Source: Streptosporangium becharense (GTDB lineage Bacteria; Actinomycetota; Actinomycetes; Streptosporangiales; Streptosporangiaceae). Taken from it: 64,000 bases of DNA. Within the stretch, counting starts at the first letter, position 1, and each line of letters begins with the position of its first letter. A program made the position numbers and the translations under genes. The notes under the pieces were generated by a model that was not told where the DNA came from, did no database searches, and saw only the letters and a program-made list of their open reading frames with translations. Below are positions 1 to 9,695 of the stretch, one piece after another. The stretch is from NCBI RefSeq assembly GCF_014204985.1, contig NZ_JACHMP010000001.1, forward strand, positions 1,054,001 to 1,118,000. The letters run 5' to 3'.

Positions 1-3000
1 TTGTCGGTCACCGCCAGGGTGACCGTGTAGGTGCCGGCGGCGGTGAAGGCTCGCTCCAGCTTCCACTGCCCGGCGGTCTGCGTCAGCGGCCGGGGCCCGG
101 CCCCGTCGCCGTAGTCGGCGCTCACCGTCCAGGAGGTGGAGCCGGGGTCGGTGAAGGAGCCGCGGCCGACCCAGGTCGCGCCCTGGGCGACGGTGGCCGG
201 CCCCCACAGCGTCACCTTGGGCGCCTGGTTCGCGCCGGCCTCCTTGATCTCGTACGGGATGTACACGGTGCTGGTGCTGCGGGCGCTGTCGGTGACCATC
301 ACCATGACGGTGCCGGTCCTCGCCTGGGCGTAGGTGTGGGTGACGGTGAACGTGCCCCCGCCCTCGGTCCGGGTCACCCGGGGCGTATCCGGGGGCCCGT
401 CTCCCCAGGCCACCAGGGCGGTGTGGGTGTCGGCGGCGTCGGCGTCGGTGAACGACACCTTCAGCGTGACCTCCTTGCCCACCACCCCGGTCAGCGACGC
501 CGGCGCCTGGACGGCCGGGGCGGCGTTGGTCGTCCCGGTCCCCTCCAGCGTCACCGTGTGGACCGGGCCGCCGCCGTCGGTGCCGGTGGCGAACGTCAGC
601 GTCCCGGACGCGTCACCCGCCTGGGTGGGGGCGAATCTCACCTGCACGGTGCACCGCCCGCCCACCGCCAGCTCGGTGCCGCAGCCGTTGGTCTGCTTGA
701 ACGGTCCGGTGACCGTGATCGCCTTCAGCGTGATCGGCGCGTTGAGCCGGTTGGTCAGCGTCACCGCCTTCTCGGAGCTCTCCTGCCCGACCTTGACCTC
801 ATCGGCCCATTTGATGCCGGTCTTGTCCAGCCAGGGTCGCACCGTCGCGGTGGCCGCGACGCTGTTGTCGCCCGGCTCGGGGTCGGGTACCGCCAGGCTG
901 GCCGCGCCGGCTCGGGCCGTCAGCCGCGTGCCGTCCGCGGTGCCGGCCGGCACGGTCGCGGTCACCTTGACGGTGGCGCTCCAGCCCGGCTCCAGCACCC
1001 TGACCGTGTTGCGGAACCCCTCCTTGACCGGGGTGCAGACACCCCGCCAGGTGTCGCAGGCGGCGCCGGTCACCCCCGGCGGCACCAGCACGTCCAGCCG
1101 CACGTCGGTGGCGGCGTCGCCGCCCTTGTTGGTCACCGTGGCCGTCCAGGTCACCGTGGCCCCCGGACCCGGCTCGGCCGGCGACACGGTGTGGGCGACC
1201 TCCAGATCGGCCCGCGCGGTGGTGGGGGTGAGCAGGAACGACCGCGCTGCCTCAGAAAGCCCGGCCGAGGTGGTCGAGTGGTCACGGACGAACCCGCGCA
1301 CCAGTACCTGCCCGGCGGCGTTGACGTCCACCACGTCGTACACGCCCATGCACGGCGCGGTCGTGGCGTCGTCATCGTCGGGGCACAACGGGCGGGGCAG
1401 CAGATCGGCCAGCCGATGGGCGGTGCCGTCCAGCCACAGCGCGGGTGCCCAGTACCGGTCCGGCGACGCCTGCGCGATCATCCCGGCCACCAGGCCGGAA
1501 TGGTTGATCGCGCTGGCCCGGCCCGGCCCCAGCTCGATCCGCTTGCCGTCCTGCCACACCGCGGCGCGCGGGGGCTCGCTGCCGTTGATGCCGCAGTCGA
1601 GGTATCCGGCCGCCGTCCCGGCGTCGTTGACGGCGAAGGCGGTGCCGCGCGGGGACGCGCATCCGGTCACCGACAGCCTGGTCGGCTTCCCGTCCCGGTA
1701 GAGGGCCGGCTGCCAGGCCAGGGGCAGGCCCTCCAGGCCCCGCTCGGTCACGTACGCGCCGGCCACCTGGCCCCGGTTGTTGATCCGCCCGACCTGCAAC
1801 CGGGTGTGTGAGATGTCGCGGTCGGTGAACTCCGGCTCGGGCAGCCGCACCGCGGTCCCGTCCTCCCACACCACGTGGGGGTTGCGGGCGTAGGGCACCC
1901 CCATCCAGCCGAACACCTGCCCGCTGTCGTTGAGGTCGGCGGCCCGGCTGGTGGTGCCCGCCGCGGTCTCGGCCGGTTGCAGGTCGCGCACCGTCCCATC
2001 GGCGCGGAAGACCACCGCGTGCCGCTCGTTGCCGCGTCCGGTCGAGGCGACCGCCACGCCGGAGACCTCCCCGGCCGCGTTGATGCCGGTGGCCTCGGCC
2101 TGGCACACCAGGCCACCGTCGGTGCAGGGCAGCCCGCCCAGATCGGTGAACGCACCGGCCTGCCAGCGCACCGCGTGCTTGCGGCCGTCCTTGTCGGTCA
2201 CCGTGGCCGCGACCTGCCCGCGGTCGTTCAACGCCGTCGCCCAGGTCCCGGCCGGGTCCGCCCCGGGCGGCGCCCCGAGCTCGGTCACCGTGTAGGACCC
2301 GAACCGGGCCACCACCGTGTGCTCCTCGTCCATGGTGATCGTCAGATTCCCGGCCGGACGGTCCCGCCCGTCCACGGTCCACCCGATCGGAATCCGTCCG
2401 GACTCGGCCCTCGCGGTGAGCGTCACCTTGGTGCCGGAACGGTATCTCTCCTGCTTCGGCGATGCCTCCACCGACCCGCCCGGCTGCGCCGACAGGGTCA
2501 GCGCGAACTCCCGCAGATCCGGCTTGGCGACCCGCACGGCCGCCCGCGTGGTCCGGTCGCCCTGGGCGATCTCGGCGCGCACCCCGATCCCGTACGCCCC
2601 GTCGGCCAGCGCCTCGCTGGTCGCGGCGTACTTCCCGTCACCGGCGGCGCCGTCACCGCTCTTGCCGTCGTCGGCCAGCGTCAGCTCGCGCCGGGTGGCG
2701 TCCTCGGCCACCAGCACCGCCTTCACCGGTATCCCGGTGACCGGCGCGCCGTTCTCGGTGACCGTCGCGGACACCCGCACCCGGCCGTCGTCGCCGGCCT
2801 GCTCGGCCGCGGCCGTCACCGTGAGCGGGTTGCCGGCCACCCACGCGCTCAGGTAGGCGGTGACCGGCCCGGTGCCCGTGTTGGTGACCTCCACCTTCCA
2901 CGCCCCGGCCTGCGGTTCGGCCACACTCAGCCCCTGGATGGGCTGAGCGGCCTCCGTGCTGCCCGCCGGGTAGGAGGCGGCCGCCTTGCCCGACGGATCG

Positions 3001-5543
3001 CGCAGCAACATCCCGACGGTCGGCGGCAGCATCCCGACGACACCGAACCCGGTGCCCGCCGGCACCTGCAGCGGCACGCTCGCCGTCTCGCCCGCCTTCA
3101 CCGTCACCGACGGCGTCGCGAACGTCGACACCACGCCGGCGGCGGCCTCGGCGGTGACGTCCTTTCCGGCCTTCACGCCGTTCGTGCCGGACCTCACACC
3201 CTCCGGTTCCGCGGCGTCCCGCTCCTTCGCTCTCTTGAGATCCTCGGGATCCTGCGGCTCGGGCAGCTCACCGCTCGGGTTGCCGACGTCGGCCAGCCGC
3301 GACGCCAGCCGGGGCTGCACGTAGGCGAGGAAGTCGCCCGGCGACCTGGTCATCTCCGCGTGCGCGGTGGCGGTCTCGGGGTTGTCGTCGTAGGAGAAGT
3401 TCGCGCTCCACCCCGGCACCAGGGAGTCGCTGTCGATATCCAGTTCGGTGGGTCCGCCGTCCCCGCCGAGGGACGGGCACTTCACCTTGTGGTTCCAGCC
3501 CGTGAGGGTCGAGACCGGCACCCCGCTCAGGTCGGTGATCTCCTTGTTGAACTCCCGGGCGGCCGCCTCGCTCATGTACAGCAGCGCCGGCCAGAAGGGC
3601 ATCCTGTCGTCCGGTGACCTCCCGGCCATCCGGTCCATGACCAGGTCCGCGCAGGGCGTTCCCAGGTTCGGCACGCCCATCTGCAGCAGCCGATTCACCG
3701 ACGGCTTGCCGTCCAGCGGATTCTGTACGTCGTACTTGTGCAGGAAGACCCGGGCGACCAGACCGCCCAGGGAGTGGGTCAGCAGATCGACGCGCGAGGC
3801 ACCCGTCTTCTCCAGCACTCCCCGGATGTAGACGCCCAGCTCATGACCGTTACGCCCGTAGTTCAGCGTGGGCTGATACGGGTCGGACGGGTCGCCGAGC
3901 GACAGCTTTCCGGGCACCTGCCCGTCGCCGACCGCGAATCCCCTCAGCAGCGGATGCCCGGACGCCAGGATGGAGGCGTAGTCCCCCCACGCCGTCTTCG
4001 CGTCGGTCTTGAAACCGTGCACCAGGATCACCGGCTTGGGCCGGATGAGCAGCGGCGCGGTCCTGCCGTCCAGTTCGGCGCCGCCGGCGCGGAGCTTGGC
4101 GACCACGACCCGGTCCGAGCGGGCCCGGCCCTTCAGCCAGGCGAAACCCTCGGTGTCCCAGACCACCCGCTTGGTGACGGTCCCGTACGGGGGGATGATC
4201 TCCTCGAACATCCCGCCGGGCAGGAACCTGCCGGATCTCTCCTCGGTCAGCACCAGCTGCGCGGAGGCGGGAGTGCTGCCGGGGTTGGTGATCGAGACGG
4301 TGACCCGGACCTGGTTGCCGTCGAACGTCCCGTCCGGCGGCACCGGGATCCACTCCGCGGAGGGATACTTCTGCGTCTGTAGGGTGAGCGACGCAATGGA
4401 GGGTCTGCCGCCCAGGTCGAGCAGGAAGGCGTGGATCTTGCCGCCTGCCTTGGCCTGCATGAAACCGCCGATCTGACCGACGTCGTTGATGCCGGTGGCC
4501 TGGATGAGGGTGAAGGCCGTGTCGGCCGGCAGCAGGGTGTTCAGGTCGGTTCCCTGACCGTCCAGGTAGACGGCGGCGTGCTCGTCGGCGTACACGCCAC
4601 CGGGGGCGACGTGGTACAACCACCCCGCTCCGATGCCCGCGTTGTTGATCGCCAGCACCTTGCCGCCGTGCCGGGTCTTCATCGCGGTGGGCGTGCCGTT
4701 CTCCTGCCAGATGACGGGGACGAAACCGCCGCCCTCATCCGTCCCGAAACCGGCGGCCTGCCCCTTCTCCCCGCGGTCGTTGATGTCGTAGACGACGCTG
4801 CTGCGGTCCTTGAGATACGTCAGCAGGTTCTCGTCGACGTCGACGGGGAGGCCGGGATCGGTACGGAAGGCGGTGGTCCTGCCGCCCGCCGGGTCGGAGT
4901 AGTTCCTGAAGACCCCGCTCACCTGGCCGCGGTTGTTCACCGCGGTGGCGTGCACGGCGTCGGCTTTGAGGGATCCGTCGATCCTCAGCGTCGAGCCGTC
5001 GGACCGGTCGTACACCCAGTTGTCGCCCACGACCTGCCCGGCGTTGTTGACGTCCCTCGCGGCGCGCAGGGGCAACGTGGTCGCCGCGCCGTCTCCGAGG
5101 ATGAACGCGTTGCCGTCCGCGGGGGGCCTACCGGGTGTGCGCTCGCTGTAGTCGCCGACCACCACGCCGTCGTCGTTGACCCCCAGGGCCGCACTGGAGC
5201 TGTTCTCCCCCAGGCCGAGCCTCGCGTGGACATCGATGACGGTGCCTTCGGCGAGCAGGGCGGCCCGGGAGTACCCGTCGGTCCTGTTACCGATCCTCGC
5301 GGCGAGCTGCCCCTTGTTGTTGAGGAACCCGGTCGGCCTGATGTCCCCCCCTGCGACGGTGTCGAGGGGGCCGAGATCGACGAGTCTGGGGTGGCCGACG
5401 GCTGTCGCCGCCATGCCGGATCCGGGTGGTCGCGGCGGTGACGCGGTCACCGGCGGCACGGGAGTGGCCGCGGTGGCGACGAGCGCGGCGAGCAGGGGAA
5501 GCGCCGCCCGCCGCAGGAAGGTGTGAACGGGTAACCGGTTCAA
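1..5543 (-). CDS. Giant secreted multidomain lipase-like protein (C-terminus cut by window edge)
   Basis: The frame is open from a TTG at 5543 to the left edge, at least 1847 residues. GGAG lies upstream of the TTG, and the N-terminus is a signal peptide (RR, then an LPLLAALVATAA core), which supports this start. In order: HAF-type repeats of the LNxxGQVxG kind (about 40-390); an alpha/beta hydrolase with an ILVHGF motif, nucleophile elbow THSLGG (Ser591), an acidic SDSLVP segment and a candidate His in ATAHAEM; a divergent InlB-like repeat just before 1078; a second HAF block (about 1078-1440); a DUF11-like domain (about 1440-1563); an ASH/choice-of-anchor-D-like domain (about 1568-1667); and two PKD domains, the last cut off. 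It is probably an extracellular or surface esterase/lipase; substrate unknown. Codon 4 is the rare TTA. Confidence 0.8.
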   Translation of the reverse strand, partial: MNRLPVHTFLRRAALPLLAALVATAATPVPPVTASPPRPPGSGMAATAVGHPRLVDLGPLDTVAGGDIRPTGFLNNKGQLAARIGNRTDGYSRAALLAEGTVIDVHARLGLGENSSSAALGVNDDGVVVGDYSERTPGRPPADGNAFILGDGAATTLPLRAARDVNNAGQVVGDNWVYDRSDGSTLRIDGSLKADAVHATAVNNRGQVSGVFRNYSDPAGGRTTAFRTDPGLPVDVDENLLTYLKDRSSVVYDINDRGEKGQAAGFGTDEGGGFVPVIWQENGTPTAMKTRHGGKVLAINNAGIGAGWLYHVAPGGVYADEHAAVYLDGQGTDLNTLLPADTAFTLIQATGINDVGQIGGFMQAKAGGKIHAFLLDLGGRPSIASLTLQTQKYPSAEWIPVPPDGTFDGNQVRVTVSITNPGSTPASAQLVLTEERSGRFLPGGMFEEIIPPYGTVTKRVVWDTEGFAWLKGRARSDRVVVAKLRAGGAELDGRTAPLLIRPKPVILVHGFKTDAKTAWGDYASILASGHPLLRGFAVGDGQVPGKLSLGDPSDPYQPTLNYGRNGHELGVYIRGVLEKTGASRVDLLTHSLGGLVARVFLHKYDVQNPLDGKPSVNRLLQMGVPNLGTPCADLVMDRMAGRSPDDRMPFWPALLYMSEAAAREFNKEITDLSGVPVSTLTGWNHKVKCPSLGGDGGPTELDIDSDSLVPGWSANFSYDDNPETATAHAEMTRSPGDFLAYVQPRLASRLADVGNPSGELPEPQDPEDLKRAKERDAAEPEGVRSGTNGVKAGKDVTAEAAAGVVSTFATPSVTVKAGETASVPLQVPAGTGFGVVGMLPPTVGMLLRDPSGKAAASYPAGSTEAAQPIQGLSVAEPQAGAWKVEVTNTGTGPVTAYLSAWVAGNPLTVTAAAEQAGDDGRVRVSATVTENGAPVTGIPVKAVLVAEDATRRELTLADDGKSGDGAAGDGKYAATSEALADGAYGIGVRAEIAQGDRTTRAAVRVAKPDLREFALTLSAQPGGSVEASPKQERYRSGTKVTLTARAESGRIPIGWTVDGRDRPAGNLTITMDEEHTVVARFGSYTVTELGAPPGADPAGTWATALNDRGQVAATVTDKDGRKHAVRWQAGAFTDLGGLPCTDGGLVCQAEATGINAAGEVSGVAVASTGRGNERHAVVFRADGTVRDLQPAETAAGTTSRAADLNDSGQVFGWMGVPYARNPHVVWEDGTAVRLPEPEFTDRDISHTRLQVGRINNRGQVAGAYVTERGLEGLPLAWQPALYRDGKPTRLSVTGCASPRGTAFAVNDAGTAAGYLDCGINGSEPPRAAVWQDGKRIELGPGRASAINHSGLVAGMIAQASPDRYWAPALWLDGTAHRLADLLPRPLCPDDDDATTAPCMGVYDVVDVNAAGQVLVRGFVRDHSTTSAGLSEAARSFLLTPTTARADLEVAHTVSPAEPGPGATVTWTATVTNKGGDAATDVRLDVLVPPGVTGAACDTWRGVCTPVKEGFRNTVRVLEPGWSATVKVTATVPAGTADGTRLTARAGAASLAVPDPEPGDNSVAATATVRPWLDKTGIKWADEVKVGQESSEKAVTLTNRLNAPITLKAITVTGPFKQTNGCGTELAVGGRCTVQVRFAPTQAGDASGTLTFATGTDGGGPVHTVTLEGTGTTNAAPAVQAPASLTGVVGKEVTLKVSFTDADAADTHTALVAWGDGPPDTPRVTRTEGGGTFTVTHTYAQARTGTVMVMVTDSARSTSTVYIPYEIKEAGANQAPKVTLWGPATVAQGATWVGRGSFTDPGSTSWTVSADYGDGAGPRPLTQTAGQWKLERAFTAAGTYTVTLAVTD

Positions 5544-5890
5544 GGGAGGGTCTCCGAAGCTGAGACCGCGCCTGAGGACGCGGCGAGGGGACACGGAGCC
5601 GGATTCGGCCCGGTGCCGGAACCTCCCGACACGGGCTCGGGTCTCCGGGACCCGAGCCGCTCGAACTTCCCGTCCCACCGCGCATGGCCGCGAAACGAGA
5701 AGCACCCTGGACGGTCACCCGTCGAATCGGTCCTCTTCCGAAAGCAGGCCCGTCGTCTCTCGCCGTTCCCCGGGTGGTCGGCTGGTCCGGCCCCGGCCAT
5801 GCTGGCGACTCGCGCTTGGAAACCACATGAAGCGCCTTTAGACGATCAGTCGCGAGGCGGTTCCAGGGGACGGGCCGGACGGGAGACCGC
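5544..5890. other. Intergenic region between SARP gene end and lipase gene start, with hairpin
   Basis: This stretch of 347 bases has no convincing gene. It holds a terminator-like hairpin (10-bp arms at 5634-5643 and 5649-5658, 5-nt loop) and must contain the promoter and leader of the leftward lipase-like gene. The hairpin lies about 230 bases past the SARP stop, so it could end SARP transcription or be part of the lipase leader. Confidence 0.5.
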
Positions 5891-8800
5891 TTACGAGAAG
5901 ATCCCGGCGCGACCGGAGCGAGGCCGGAGCAGGACGGCGCCGGACCGGCCGGGATCTCCGTTCTCGTCGTCCGGCGGGGCCGGCCGGTCCTCCCCGCCGG
6001 GCGGCTCGCCGGCCGCCCGGCGCCGCGACGGGCCGGACGCGGGCGTGGGGAGCGCCTCCAGCGCGGCCTGTGCCCGGCCGCGCCACCAGGTGAGCCCGTT
6101 GCGCTCCGCCAGCCGCTCCAGCAGGACCAGGTGCCGGCGCGCGGCGTCGTGGTCGCCCACGGCCGAGGCGAGCAGGGCCAGGTACCAGTCGACGGGGCCC
6201 GAGGAGCAGTTTCCGGGAACCGCCGCGATGCGTCCGCTGTAAGGCAGCAACACGGCATAGCTCTCCCGGCATCCGGGCTCGCAGCCGAGGGTGGCCTGGG
6301 CCGATCCCTGCAGGCAGAGCGAGGCCGGCCACGCCCAGTCCTGCGGCGGCGGCGACCAGCTGTCCCCAACCGTCTCCCACGCCTCGTCGACGCGGCCCTG
6401 CGCGCACAGCTGCAGGATCCGTGTGTTACGCATCAGTGAGGGGTGGCTGCCGGCGATCGCGTCGACCAGCGGCTCGGACTCGGCCAGACGGCCCTGGTGG
6501 TACCAGGCGGCGAAGCGCGCCACGTCCGCGACCTGCCGCGCGTGCCACACACCGAGCCGCTCGGCCTGCCTGTCGGCCTCGTGGTACAGCGTCTCGGCGT
6601 CGTCGAACCGGCCGTCCAGGACGAGCCGGTTGGCCCGCCATACGGTGTGCTGGAAGCGCGGCCAGGGCAGCGGCGCTCTCTCCAGGATGGCGTCGCAGCG
6701 GGCGGCGGCCGCGTCGGCGCCGGGCAGGTCGAACATCTCCAGCCTGTTGTGGGTGTGCATCATGTGGGCGAGCAGCTCGAACCCGGGGGTCTGGGCACGC
6801 CCTGCCAGCTCCTCCAGCTCGCCGGAGACCTTCATCCGTTCGAGGGGAGAGTGAAGCACCGACAGGTAGCGCGCGTTGAGCGCCCACATCAGCAGGTGCG
6901 GGTCGTCCAGGCGGCGGGCCATCGCGACGGCCTCCGCCGACAGGGGGTGACAGCGCGGGTCGTCGATCCCGTCGTACAGCTCCTGGGCCAGGCCGCCCAG
7001 CAGCCGGACCCGTTCCGGGCTGTCGGTCTCGGGGAGCTCGCGCAGCGCGGCCTCGAAGCGGTGCACCAGCTGCCGTTCCACCGGGTCGTACGGGTTGCGG
7101 AGCGGCCAGAAGGCCGGGGCGTCGAGCGAGGTCAGGGCACGGAGCGTCAGCTCGGGCCCTCCTCCGGCCCGGTCGGCGGCGCGGATGGCCTCCGATCTGG
7201 CCAGGCGCGCGCCGATCGGGTCTCCCGCCTTCAGCAGGGCGTCGACCTGCCGCAGCAGCAGCTCCACGTGGTCGACGGGGTCGCCCGCGGAGCCGTCATG
7301 GGCCTTGATCGCCAGCTTCCACCAGGTGGCCGCCTCCTCGTAGGCCAGCCGCAGGCCCGCCTGCTCGGCCGCCGCACGGGCCCAGTGCGCCGCCTCGGCG
7401 TACGCCGTGGGCCCGGCCTCGACCGCGTGGTGGGCGATGACGGTCACCTCGGTGCCGGGCCGGGAGGACAGGCGGGTCATCACCTCGCGGTGGATCATCG
7501 CCTTGCGGAGCGGCGGGATGCCGGACACGAGGGTCTCCCGCACCAGGTCGTGGACGAAGGTCACGCGTCCGCCGTCCGAGACGAGCAGCCCGGCCTGGAC
7601 CGCCTGGTCGAGCAGGGCGTACGTGTCGTCGTGGCCGACCGCCGCGATGATCGCGGGGTCGCAGTCCCGGCCGACCACCGCGGCGATCCTGAGGGTCTCC
7701 TCCACCCGGGGCCCGAGTGCGGTGAGCCGCTGGCGGATCAGCTTCGCGACCGCGTCGGGCACCGTGTCCAGCGCGTGCCCCTGGGCGAGCAGCCGGACGC
7801 TCTCCTGGACGAAGAACGGGTTCCCGCCGGTGCGCAGGGTGAGCACGTGCGCCGTGTCGTCGTCCAGGTCCACGCCCAGTTCACCGGCGACGGCCCGCAC
7901 CTCGCGCGTCTCCAGGCCGGTCAGAGCCAGGCGGACCAGGCCGTACCCGGCCAGGCGGGCCAGGAGCTCGTCCGCCGGCAGGCCGGACGCGCCGTCGTGG
8001 GACGCGCTCCCGTGGGTGATCTCGTGCTGGGCCGGCGTGTCGCGGAAGGCCGTGACCAGAGTGAGAGGGGGGGCGTCCACCATGCCGCCCACCAGGACGA
8101 TCACGTCCCGGAGCAGTTCCAGCGACGCGGGGTCGGCCCAGTGCAGGTCGTCCACGACGATGACCAGGGGCTGTTCCCGGGCGGCCGTGGCGAGCCACTG
8201 GGCGATGGCCTGGTTCCGGCGGAGCAGCGCCTCCTCGGTCGCCCCGGAGGGTTCCCGATCGTCCAGGAGACCCGCCAGCGCCTTGCGGTCGGACGGCGGG
8301 TAGCGCTGGGCCAGCGCGCCGAGCACCTGCAACCACGGCCACAGCGGGGGAACCCCCTGGGTGTCGTGACACCGACCCCAGAGCACCAGGTAGCCGAGGT
8401 CCGCGCAGTGCTCGCGGAACGCCTCCAGCAGGCAGGTCTTTCCCATGCCCGGCTCGCCGCTCACCGCGGCGACGGTCACCCCGTCCGCCGCCGCCCGGAT
8501 CGGCAGCCTCTTCAGCTCCGCGAGCTGTCCCTCCCTGCCGTGCAGCGCCCGCCGCGGCGCGGAGGCGTCCTGGGACAGCAGGGTCATGGTGCCGCCGGCG
8601 GGTTCGAGCGACTCGACCTGCCGGAGGATGTCGGCCTTCAACGCCTGGAGCTCGGGGCCGGGGTCCAGGCCGAGCTGCTCGGCGAGCAGGTCGCCGGCGG
8701 TGCGTAACGCGGCGAGCGCGTCGGCCTGCCGGCCGGTGCGGTACAGGGCCAGCGCGAACAGGCACCACAGCCGCTCACGGAGGGGGTTCGCGGCCGTCTC

Positions 8801-9349
8801 GGCCTTCAGCTGGAGGATGACCGCCTGCGGGCGGCCGAGGGTCAGCAGGGCCTGCGCTCGCCGCTCGATCGCGACCAGTCGCAGTTCCCGCAGGCGGTTG
8901 ACCTCGGTGACCGCCCACGGCTCGTCGGCGAACTCCCCGTAGGGCGTCCCGCGCCACAGTCCCAGCGCCTTGTCCAGGCAGGCGATCACCTCCCCCGGCG
9001 GGCAGAACTCGGAACGGTTCACCAGCTCGGTGAAGCGGATCTCGTCGACATCGGTGGTGGCCAGTAGGTAGCCGGGTGGCCGCCCGATGAGCAACCGGGG
9101 TGGTGTCCGGGGGTTCCGCCCGGGTTCGATGACCCTGCGGAGGTTGGATATGTACGACTGCAGTGTGGGGAGGGCTGACGCCGGGGGTGCGCTGCCGTAC
9201 AGGTCGTCGATCAGTGTGTCAGTGGAGACCACCGTGCCCTGGGCCACCAGGAGCCGGGCGAGCACAGTGCGGGGACGCCGCCCGCCGAGGTCTGCGACGC
9301 CTCCCTCGTCGTCATGCGCTTCCAAAGGGCCGAGAACCCGGAATCTCAC
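5891..9349 (-). CDS. SARP-family transcriptional activator with ATPase domain (AfsR-like, large)
   Basis: A 1152-residue protein starting at GTG 9349 behind AGGTGG. Residues 1-95 form an OmpR-like winged helix (opening RFRVLGPLEA), and 100-250 a BTAD domain typical of SARP activators. An AAA/STAND ATPase follows with Walker A GEPGMGKT (about 296-303) and Walker B VIVVDDLHWAD (about 396-406). The C-terminal half is helical and TPR-like, with no LuxR-type HTH, so DNA binding must be N-terminal. SARPs activate antibiotic clusters by binding short direct repeats. It lies next to the diterpene operon and is likely its pathway regulator, though this is inferred from position. Leu215 is encoded by TTA (8705-8707), which suggests bldA-dependent translation. 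Three 22-bp-phased repeats lie upstream. Confidence 0.9.
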   Translation of the reverse strand: MRFRVLGPLEAHDDEGGVADLGGRRPRTVLARLLVAQGTVVSTDTLIDDLYGSAPPASALPTLQSYISNLRRVIEPGRNPRTPPRLLIGRPPGYLLATTDVDEIRFTELVNRSEFCPPGEVIACLDKALGLWRGTPYGEFADEPWAVTEVNRLRELRLVAIERRAQALLTLGRPQAVILQLKAETAANPLRERLWCLFALALYRTGRQADALAALRTAGDLLAEQLGLDPGPELQALKADILRQVESLEPAGGTMTLLSQDASAPRRALHGREGQLAELKRLPIRAAADGVTVAAVSGEPGMGKTCLLEAFREHCADLGYLVLWGRCHDTQGVPPLWPWLQVLGALAQRYPPSDRKALAGLLDDREPSGATEEALLRRNQAIAQWLATAAREQPLVIVVDDLHWADPASLELLRDVIVLVGGMVDAPPLTLVTAFRDTPAQHEITHGSASHDGASGLPADELLARLAGYGLVRLALTGLETREVRAVAGELGVDLDDDTAHVLTLRTGGNPFFVQESVRLLAQGHALDTVPDAVAKLIRQRLTALGPRVEETLRIAAVVGRDCDPAIIAAVGHDDTYALLDQAVQAGLLVSDGGRVTFVHDLVRETLVSGIPPLRKAMIHREVMTRLSSRPGTEVTVIAHHAVEAGPTAYAEAAHWARAAAEQAGLRLAYEEAATWWKLAIKAHDGSAGDPVDHVELLLRQVDALLKAGDPIGARLARSEAIRAADRAGGGPELTLRALTSLDAPAFWPLRNPYDPVERQLVHRFEAALRELPETDSPERVRLLGGLAQELYDGIDDPRCHPLSAEAVAMARRLDDPHLLMWALNARYLSVLHSPLERMKVSGELEELAGRAQTPGFELLAHMMHTHNRLEMFDLPGADAAAARCDAILERAPLPWPRFQHTVWRANRLVLDGRFDDAETLYHEADRQAERLGVWHARQVADVARFAAWYHQGRLAESEPLVDAIAGSHPSLMRNTRILQLCAQGRVDEAWETVGDSWSPPPQDWAWPASLCLQGSAQATLGCEPGCRESYAVLLPYSGRIAAVPGNCSSGPVDWYLALLASAVGDHDAARRHLVLLERLAERNGLTWWRGRAQAALEALPTPASGPSRRRAAGEPPGGEDRPAPPDDENGDPGRSGAVLLRPRSGRAGIFS

Positions 9350-9695
9350 CGGACCACCTACAACTTGCTACAACTCGGCACAGCCGGCGGGACCATCCGG
9401 CGGGATCGTCCTTCGGCTGTGTGCGGACACCATCAGTAACGCGATGAAGGATGATCTTCGGGGGCAGTCTACCCGAGACCACCCCCACAGCCGAGACGCT
9501 AAGCGCATCCTCCGCCGCGTTCGTCCGCCACGAGAGGGATTCGGAATCACCCTTACGGGTGATCCGCAACTCAGTCCGATGTGCTCGGTAAACCTCCATG
9601 GTCCTCTCGGTGAACCATGGCGGGCCTCCCGGTGAACCACCGCGGTCCGCGCGGGTCCGCGGGCCGTCCCGGGGCGTCGAGCGGCCCGGGCACCC
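9350..9695. promoter_or_regulatory. SARP upstream region / tail of terpene operon
   Basis: This stretch of 346 bases lies between the class II cyclase stop (9696) and the SARP start (9349), both leftward. It should hold the SARP promoter. Short open frames on both strands have no family features and no good ribosome sites, so I treat it as non-coding. The repeat array at 9586-9638 and an inverted repeat CCATGGT/ACCATGG (9596-9602 and 9614-9620) are the visible structure. Confidence 0.55.
9586..9638. repeat. Three direct repeats CGGTRAACC with exact 22-bp phasing
   Basis: CGGTAAACC at 9586-9594, CGGTGAACC at 9608-9616 and CGGTGAACC at 9630-9638 have start-to-start distances of 22 and 22 bases, two helical turns. 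The upstream flanks are also similar (CTC or CCC before CGG). SARP and related regulators bind direct repeats on one DNA face with 11- or 22-bp spacing, so this is a good candidate operator, possibly for autoregulation of the SARP gene 237 bases downstream. Confidence 0.6.

Noticed and set aside
336-1811. Long open frames on the plus strand opposite the lipase-like gene
   Set aside because: Arg/Gly/His-rich translation with no domain; a GC-bias shadow of the minus-strand gene, which has a signal peptide and clear domains.
1820-2150. CGGTGAAC octamers inside the lipase gene as SARP sites
   Set aside because: Single octamers occur by chance in this GC-rich coding DNA; only the phased triple at 9586-9638 is distinctive.
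9100-9140. GGTTCGATGACCC as a tRNA T-arm
   Set aside because: No acceptor stem or anticodon arm around it, and it lies inside the SARP coding sequence.
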